In this document: piece by piece, positions 57,088-64,000 of the stretch | Position numbering within the stretch: the stretch's first letter is position 1 | How the letters are laid out: each line of letters begins with the position of its first letter | Source: Salvelinus alpinus | Taxonomy: Eukaryota; Chordata; Actinopteri; Salmoniformes; Salmonidae | Assembly (NCBI RefSeq): GCF_045679555.1 | Contig: NC_092094.1 | Span: 30,292,052 to 30,356,051 of the forward strand | Length of the DNA stretch: 64,000 bases | Reading direction: 5' to 3' | Translations under genes and position numbers: made by a program | The notes under the pieces: model-generated | Told to the model about the DNA's origin: nothing | The model's database searches: none | The model's input: the letters and a program-made list of their open reading frames with translations, nothing else

Positions 57088-58830
57088 CATGCTTGATACC
57101 TGATTAACTATGTCTTCATTTATTGATGATTAGAAATTAAATAGAATGTTATGGCAACAGTTATTTTAATCTCAAATCTATACTGTAGAAAATCAATACA
57201 TTTTCAGGAACGGGAGCTACCCCTAATGGTACAATTCATAGCAGATTTAGGGAAGTCCTATTTCTAACTTGCAGACTTGGTCCATTTCAAATCGATCCCT
57301 GGCTTCATGGCACTTCATGTCAGTCTGCAAGAATTGGATAGATATTCAATATGCCAATAGCTGCACCTCTTAACTAGCTGGGAGTTTCACTGTATCTCAT
57401 CTGTTCCTCACTTCCAGTGCATAGAAGGTAGGGGATATGGGGAGTAGCTAGGGGATGATTTAGAACTAGGCATGAGTCCCCCATGAGGCCTAAAATCAGT
57501 CCTGTAGAGCTGTTTTCCTGCACTGAGTTCCAATGCGGGTATATAACTGACTGTCTGCTCACTCTGCTCTCACACGGGATCAAAGCTGGATTTATGCAAG
57601 TTTGGGATGTCATTGTTAGGGGTCCAAGCAACATAGTTGCTGGAGGCCAATTGTATTTCTTGCCATTTGTTCTGTTGCGTATCCACTGGTGTGTAGTGTT
57701 CAGGCCAGTCTTATAGCTGCTGGTCTGTTTAACTTATCAGACAAGTTACACTGAGCTGCTATGGATCAAGGAGATAAATGTTTATTAGGACCCTGGAGTG
57801 TGTTCAGTCTGTTCATTTTCCATCGTGCTCTGGATTGTTTCTGTATAATGTTAGCGCTTCTCCTTGAGTTCTCTCTAGCAGGATGTTGTTCAATGTTTCC
57901 AGGATCTAAGGTTAAATATCTGTTTCTCACAGTTTGTGTCTAGTGTAGGCCTGTTTCTCTTCCTGTGGCAAATATGACTACAATATTAGCATAATTGTTC
58001 AAATGTATTACATGATTCTTTTAAAAATTATACAGATTTTTGACAAGTCCCAACACTGTTTTAAGAGAGAGAAAGTTCTGTACAAGATAGATTCATGAGA
58101 TTGATGAGGTAGGTCCATTTTAATATTAGGGTGCATTTGTAAATTCAACTCTGGCTAGCTACTCTGATTTCGGAGCACTCTCGGCTGAGTGTGCCAGAGT
58201 GCAGAATATCTGATGAATTTATGAACGCTCAACACCTGTTGAATATGACTGGTGTTAGTAAAAATGCAATTAAATTGTTCCCAGCAGCACAGTTAGTCAC
58301 TAACAATCTAGATAACATGAAAATAGCCTAACCAGATCTACTAAGGAGAATAAAATGGTCAGAGTGCGGTGTTCTCTCATTTGTGTCTGGAAGTAACTAG
58401 CGAGCTAGCCAACTTTAGCCAGTTACCTTGGGCACTTGACTGTCGTGAGTTCAATGCTCGGATCAACCCTATTCCTCGGCCAGAGCGCCCAGTTTGTGCT
58501 CCGAAACGCTCAATTTACGAACAGACAATCTGACAACCCTCGGAATTTACCAACGACCCTACACACTGTAGGCAATTTACGACCGCACCCGTAGTAAATA
58601 ATCTTCTCTCCTCAGTATGATGAGTCTTCTCAGACAGTATGTGACAGTTGTGCTGCTGTGGATCAGCGGGTGGTTGAAGTATGCTTTAGAGAGGGTGTGG
58701 CGAACGCCCTTCTCGGTGCCACACCCCTGGCTGACATCACCAGGTGACTCGGGTGAAGGACAGGGTGTCAGAGGAGTGGCAGACCAATGAGGCATATCAT
58801 ACCTATGACCATGGAGATGGAAGCGGAACC
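57088..58830. other. Intergenic region between chkb and the kelch gene
   Basis: No gene recognised. 58135-58560 (GAGCACTCTCGGCTGAGTGT onward) looks like a dispersed repeat. 58617-58790 carries an open frame MMSLLRQYVTVVLLWISGWL with a hydrophobic stretch. It could be an alternative N-terminus of the kelch gene but is out of frame with the BTB exon. Confidence 0.35.
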
Positions 58831-60364
58831 ATGGTTACAGTGCAGACCAGCACACATGCCTTCCACGTAAGTTAACAGCTACTGTATGTCATCACATCAT
58901 CCCTGCATTGCCTTTAGAAATGGTGCACCTCACTTCTCCATTATGTAGAGTGTCCCATCAGACATTGCAGCATTTTTCCATAGCTTGACATAATGACAAA
59001 GCTAACCTTCCATCTCTGTGTATAAGGTAAACCTGGGTCATCTGTCTGACTGTAATGAGTACTTCAGAGCCATGTCCCAGTCCAGTATGAGAGAGACCTC
59101 AGAGAGCCTGATTCTCCTGGACCACATTCCATTCTCAGTCTTCCACTCCCTCCTAGAATTCTGCTTCTGGAATGACTTCAGCGTTCCTCAGGAGAAGCTG
59201 GAAGAACACATCTAAGTGGGTATTATTCCTCATATATCATACTTCATTTTCTATTCATGGAAATTCATCTGGCCCAGGCTGGCACATCACACACAGCACC
59301 AGCAATTTATTGTTTGTAATGTTGTAATGTTTATAATCTTGCAATGCTCTCTTTCTGTCTGGCTCTGGAGGTGGGCAGCTACCTGCTGGCTGAGGCATTT
59401 GTCCTGTCGGGTGTTCTAACCCTAGACACCTGTCTGTCCTGCCTGGCTCTAGCCCAAGACATCTGCTGTACTGAGCTGGAGACGACTGTGTTCTTCTACC
59501 TCAGCAGACACCTGCTGGAGCTGCCTCACCTCACCAGGTGCAGCATGACATCCTGTACCCCCATTCCCCCCATACCTGTCCTCAATCAGCCTACTTGATG
59601 GGTTTCAAGTTCCACACCAATAAATAATCTTAAATTGCAAGGAGTGAACTCTCCTTTCAATTGAAAACTGTTTATTCATATTCTACATATTGTGAATGCA
59701 TTGCCAGGTGTCTGCCGGCTGAACACAGGGCTGAACTGACCTCTCTGAGGTGGCAGGGTGAGCTCTGGCTCTGCAGCATGAGGAAGGAGAACCTGACCTC
59801 CTGGAACGACCCAGAAACAGAAGCCACCCGCCACCTCTTCACCCTGGATGGGTCAGAGGTCACCGGTGACTGGCATCCAATAACAGAGCTCCCCTTCATG
59901 GCTGATAAGTGGTGCTTTACTGCGGTGATTCTATTCAACTACCTCATCGGGGGCTACAGGCAATGGGCCAAGAGGGTCTGGGAGTTTAAAATGGCCTCCT
60001 TTAGGTACAACCCCTTCATAGCACGCAATGGCCACATCAAGCTTGTGGCTCTACAAATGTCTAACTTTTGCCTGTACACATATAAGTACATTTTTTATAC
60101 AAAAAGCATTACAAGAATATTGATGTCTTGATTTTGTCCAAAGCAACAGCAAAATCAGGTAAATTGATAAAACACACATTCTTTAACCTCAATGTCAACT
60201 TGTTTGGACATCGCATTGTGGTTTTTAGCTGTATGCATGATGTATTTTGGATGTTTTCAGTCTATTTTGAACACTTTCAGACAATGCGATTAATCACGAT
60301 AACAAAAAAATGTGTGGACTAAAATTACAAATTGTGAACTCGAGTTGAACTAACTGTCCAACCA

Positions 60365-60458
<94 letters not shown>

Positions 60459-61257
60459 CTGCTGCAGGTTTTTTGTCTCCTTCCTGCCTCTGACTGACTT
60501 TCAGTTCACCCTGTTCCTGTCCCATGACCTCCCTCTGGCCACCAGCCTGGGCCTCTGTCTCTATGTCCTGGGGAACATCCAGAGGACTGGAGAAAAGCTG
60601 CTACTACAGTATGACTCCAGGCAAGGTCAAACAGTCTTGTCTCAATCCAGGTAGTGAGTGGACTTGTTTATTTCAACCTTACATGTTGGTCAATTGCAAG
60701 CTGCAGTCTAATGAATAACAGCCTTGAACCACCTAACACACACACATGCACACACGTTCGTACGTGCACACACACACACACACACTTCTGTTTTCTCCCT
60801 CTCTTTCCCAGACTTGTGGTCTGAGCTGCTCCCTACCCTAACCAAAGCCACTGTTGACCTTCCCAGTCTCTACTTCCTGGGCACCACCGACCGGCTGTTT
60901 GTGATTGGAGGAAATAACTCAGAGAATGTGGTGGCATCATTCTGTGTGGAGTCTGGGCAGTGGGGGCAGGTGAGCAACCAACTGAGTGTTATCTTGAATG
61001 AGATTAAGTTGTTTTAAATGCCATAGACCTATCTATCTAATCCTCCCGTATCTGGTCCTAGGTGAAAGGGGCTGAGAAGGTGGCGTTAGCTGGACAGGGG
61101 ACAGTGTTGGGTGATCAGGTGTACATGCCAGGTATAGAACACAGCACTGCTGTAATGCTGGATCATCACTCCCTCTCTCTCACTGTCCTCTCTCACTGTC
61201 CTCCCTCCTCTACCCATCTGCACCCGCTATGAAGCCCTACTTCAACTCTCCTTCTGA
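58831..61257 (+). pseudogene. BTB-kelch gene with two disabling lesions
   Basis: Exons with compatible AG/GT phases: 58831-58866, 59027-59215, 59371-59537, 59708-60004, 60468-60625, 60812-60969, 61062 to about 61257. The start at 58831 has a strong ACCATGG context. The BTB half reads MVTVQTSTHAFHV...YFRAMSQSSMRETSES; a BACK-like helical region follows (LLAEAFVLSGVL, LALAQDICC), then kelch blades (FNYLIGGYR, LCLYVLGN, LFVIGGNN, GDQVYMPG). Such proteins usually act as CUL3 adaptors. Lesions: an in-frame TAA as the last codon of exon 2 (59213-59215), and a perfect 13-bp tandem duplication (61177-61189/61190-61202) that shifts the C-terminal frame. Without lesions the frame would be about 395 codons. 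The exact family member (KBTBD/KLHL-like) is not determined; a base-calling error at either site is possible. Confidence 0.65.
60366..60458 (+). repeat. TG microsatellite, about 45 units
   Basis: Pure TG run of about 90 bp ending 9 bp before the acceptor (TTCTGCTGCAG) of the kelch-gene exon at 60468. Confidence 0.97.
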
Positions 61258-63591
61258 CACAAACGTTCATCAATCAATCTGATTTGCCTTGGCTTGCTCT
61301 GTTTGGGGTTCAGGCCCAGATTTGTATTGAACGTATCTGGAAAAAGGCTGACTAATCATCAACGTGGGTCTTTGCTATATGAGGACTGTACCCGTTCTGT
61401 GTCAGCAACAATAAGCCTTGCCATGCTTTTACTCTGCCTTTAATGATAACTTGAACTAAAGTAGTCTAAAGGAGAAAACTCACCAGACGATTGTTGGTAC
61501 AGTAGGGGGTCGTTTGTTTGCCATTCGTTCGCTTGGTGACGGCGCGTTGTGTAATATCATACGTATATAAAAAAATATTTTCTCCCGTTTCTACATATTG
61601 AATCGGTTTGGCTCGATTTGCAAATTACGTCCGGCACTCTGTTCAGAGGTGCTAAGTACTCTCAGCCGGCAGACAATACTACCGATCTGTACGTGCGTTA
61701 ATTCTCTGCCCAGAGGAGGATGGGCTCACGATCTCCTTTCCTTCCTTTTAAAGAATTCCTATGGAGTTTGCCTTTCCCACCGTTGCCTTTGTTTCCTCTT
61801 TTTGGGGTATTTACTTACTAATAAGTACTTTGTGACAAATGTGAAATAGAGGTTAAAGAGCAATAAAACATATTTGAAACATAAAGCCATTGATCTTAAC
61901 TAATACCAGGACTCTTGGGTGTCTGACTAAAGCTTAAAGCCTGTCAGACCATGAGAAAAACAGTGAGTGAGGTATCCACAGGTGTAGTGACATAAAAACG
62001 GAACATGGTGGGTTATTACATGACATAGCCACTATAGATACACTGCTTACCGAGAGACAGAGAGATGAAACTTGCCTCAAAACATGCCTTATAACTATTG
62101 ATTATTAATGCCCTGAATGAAACTTAATATATATGTAAATAGATTGATGAATCAACATAATGTATTTATAGGTGTACTCTGTAGGGGTTTGAACACTATG
62201 TGGTCAGCAGCCACGTGAGGTTACAGTCTAGCTCTAGATAGTGTCCAGTTACAGATAGAAAAGTCTGGGGGGGGCATAGGGGAAGTACAGAGAGAGGGGG
62301 GGGGGGGAGCATAGGGGATAGCATTGCTCTCAGTACCTGAGGAAAGCCAATTCAAGGGCATAGGAATCACACACAGAACACAGAGAGAGGTTCAGCCCCA
62401 GTCCAGAGGAATTCCACTGAGAGAAACCACAGTCAATGCCTTCTTCTGTTTCACTTCAGCAAGCTTGAATTGAATCCCTAAGCAAAAAGGTATGGAATTA
62501 CTGAATGTTTGGTTTTTAGATTGCTATAATGTATAATTTCTTAAGCCACTGTAGCTGTCCATGACACACTAATGTATGTAATACTGTAGCCTAGTATAGT
62601 TAGATACCCTATGGATTTGTTGTTGGTGCTGGGTATAGTGCATTTCAGATGTTTGACAAACAAAGCAAGCCAAAAGTTAGTAATTGTGTAGGCTCCTTGT
62701 GCCACACAATATTTGTGTGTAAGAAGCTAGACAAATGTTTATTCATAGGAAGTCTGCATCATCATAATTAATTTGCTATTGTAAATGTTAGCTGAAGAGA
62801 ATGATTCATGTCATTCTTCAGTTTATATTGTTAAAAAATGAAATTTGCTTAAATCTAGACTTGTAGGTGACTGGACACATAATATACAGCTATACTAGAG
62901 AAATATCAATTTGGCACTGTATTATCATGTATTATGGCACTGATAAAGCCTATTTATTGGAATATTTTTTTATGAATTCACCTTGCAAAATGTTTCATTA
63001 TGTGGTTTGTGGTGTAGTAGACCTCACATGCTCTTCCTAGTCTGCAGTGTTTATATTTTTAAACCAGTCCTACATCTGAGCGCATGCCAGTAGCCTAGGC
63101 TATATCTGGCATTTCAACTTTGCCCCACTTAGCTGCTGGCCCGTCATATGACATGGAAAAAGAAATTCAAGCCCACTTTTCAGTCAACCGGGCCACAACA
63201 TAAACAGACTTATGACCTCCACATACAGTTAGAAAATATTTAACAAATCACTGAAATTACAAGAGGGCCGGATTACCGAACGCGCACGCAGGGCATGTGC
63301 CACGGGGCCCCTGAGATGGCATATGAACACCTCATAAGCAATGGCAAAATGTGTAGAATTCCAGGAAATTAGCTTTAAAACTGCAACAACAACAAAAAAG
63401 GAGTAAATGTGGTAATGCAGCCCTGTTTCTCTCACCTAAAATTGATTAAGGGTTGACTTCATTCCCACATCCATCCATTAGCCTAAAGTTGGTTTGGTTT
63501 GATAATTGTGCAAGAGCCAACATTTGAAAATAAATTAACGTGTGTAAACAATTGAAGTTCAACGTCTCTGTCTATCTATCTCTCTTAACAG
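61258..63591. other. Region between the kelch gene and cpt1b exon 2
   Basis: Mostly unassigned. G-rich simple sequence at 62266-62310. 62388-62489 ends at a consensus-like donor (AAAAAG|GTATGG) and could be a non-coding first exon of cpt1b, with the intron running to the acceptor at 63590-63591; this is inferred only. 63260-63420 resembles a dispersed repeat. Confidence 0.3.
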
Positions 63592-63610
63592 GGGCTTCAA
63601 CGTCACCGGG

Positions 63611-64000
63611 ATGGCGGAGGCACATCAGGCGGTTGGCTTCCAGTTCACCGTCACCCCAGACGGCATCGACCTCCACCTGAGCCGCGAGGTACTCAAACAC
63701 ATCTACCTGTCGGGAGTGACATCATGGATAAAGCGCGCCATAAGATTTAAGGTTTGTCTTCGAATGATTAAGTAGCCCTACAGTCATTACCAAACCTGAA
63801 CCTGATAGCTAGTTTGGTTGTTGTTGCAGTCCAGCACTAAAACAACTGATTCAAGTTATTATTATGGCCTTGATTGAATCAGGTGTGTGTAGCCTAGTGC
63901 TTGGCTAGGACATAGGCTAGCACATCCAGGAATAGCCTTGTTGGTCTGTTTGTAGGCTAACTATCTAAATTAACATTGAATTATTTTATTTCAGAATGGG
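63611..64000 (+). CDS. cpt1b: Carnitine O-palmitoyltransferase 1B, first coding exon (partial)
   Basis: The exon from 63592 (acceptor TCTTAACAG) holds the start codon at 63611 and codes for 47 residues to 63751, before a GTTTGT donor. The sequence [20 protein letters not shown]...[13 protein letters not shown] is the conserved N-terminal regulatory segment of CPT1 enzymes. The next exon starts at 63995 (AAT GGG, N-G) after TTTCAG, and the gene continues beyond the window. CPT1 transfers long-chain acyl groups from CoA to carnitine at the outer mitochondrial membrane and is inhibited by malonyl-CoA through this N-terminal segment. The muscle-type B assignment rests on the MAEAHQAV start and on chkb lying upstream in the same orientation. 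Confidence 0.88.

Noticed and set aside
58617-58790. MMSLLRQYVTVVLLWISGWL frame as the kelch gene start
   Set aside because: It runs into TGA and is out of frame with the BTB exon; the ACCATGG at 58831 is simpler. Kept as an alternative if an extra small intron exists.
60366-60458. CRISPR-like array
   Set aside because: Simple dinucleotide repeat with no spacers, in a vertebrate genome.
60370-60654. Open frame with poly Cys-Val from the TG repeat
   Set aside because: It is a translation of the microsatellite; the real coding part starts at the acceptor before 60468.

Overview
The window reads as nuclear DNA of a salmonid fish. It holds intron-rich vertebrate genes (a choline/ethanolamine kinase, a BTB-kelch gene and the start of carnitine palmitoyltransferase 1B, all on +) in a background crowded with Tc1-like DNA transposons, APE-type LINEs, tRNA- and 5S-rRNA-derived SINEs and MITE-like repeats typical of salmonid genomes. 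All identifications come from reading translations and motifs by eye; no database search was run.

Layout. 1-900: two splice-compatible exons on + look like the 3' end of a zona pellucida (ZP) domain gene. 1.9-37.1 kb: almost entirely transposable elements. Within it, 2.8-7.4 kb is a nest of inverted-ended repeats holding a minus-strand LINE, itself interrupted by a 5S-rRNA-derived SINE. 7.5-20.6 kb is one L2/CR1-like LINE insertion with a 10-bp target-site duplication. It later received two Tc1 insertions in the same orientation, and recombination between them duplicated a 4,940-bp Tc1+LINE unit. 21.4-24.5 kb is a decayed Tc1-like element holding a probable solo LTR and a second insert. 24.5-31.2 kb holds further LINE pieces, a captured Bassoon/Piccolo-like exon and a decayed Ty3/gypsy fragment. 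31.4-37.1 kb holds more Tc1 remnants, a tRNA-derived SINE and a LINE 3' end.

37.9-57.1 kb: a complete 11-exon choline kinase gene, best matched to chkb (437 codons predicted). Its introns carry four Tc1-family elements, one with an uninterrupted 337-aa DD34E transposase and matching terminal repeats. 58.8-61.3 kb: a BTB-kelch gene whose exon phases all agree but which has an in-frame stop at the end of its second exon and a 13-bp tandem duplication that shifts the C-terminal frame, so it looks like a recent pseudogene. 63.6-64.0 kb: first coding exon of cpt1b, running off the window.

The chkb-cpt1b order and orientation match the mammalian CHKB-CPT1B pair, which supports choosing chkb over chka. 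The kinase makes phosphocholine (Kennedy pathway); CPT1B makes long-chain acylcarnitines at the outer mitochondrial membrane. The rest of the window is mainly a record of nested transposition and recombination.
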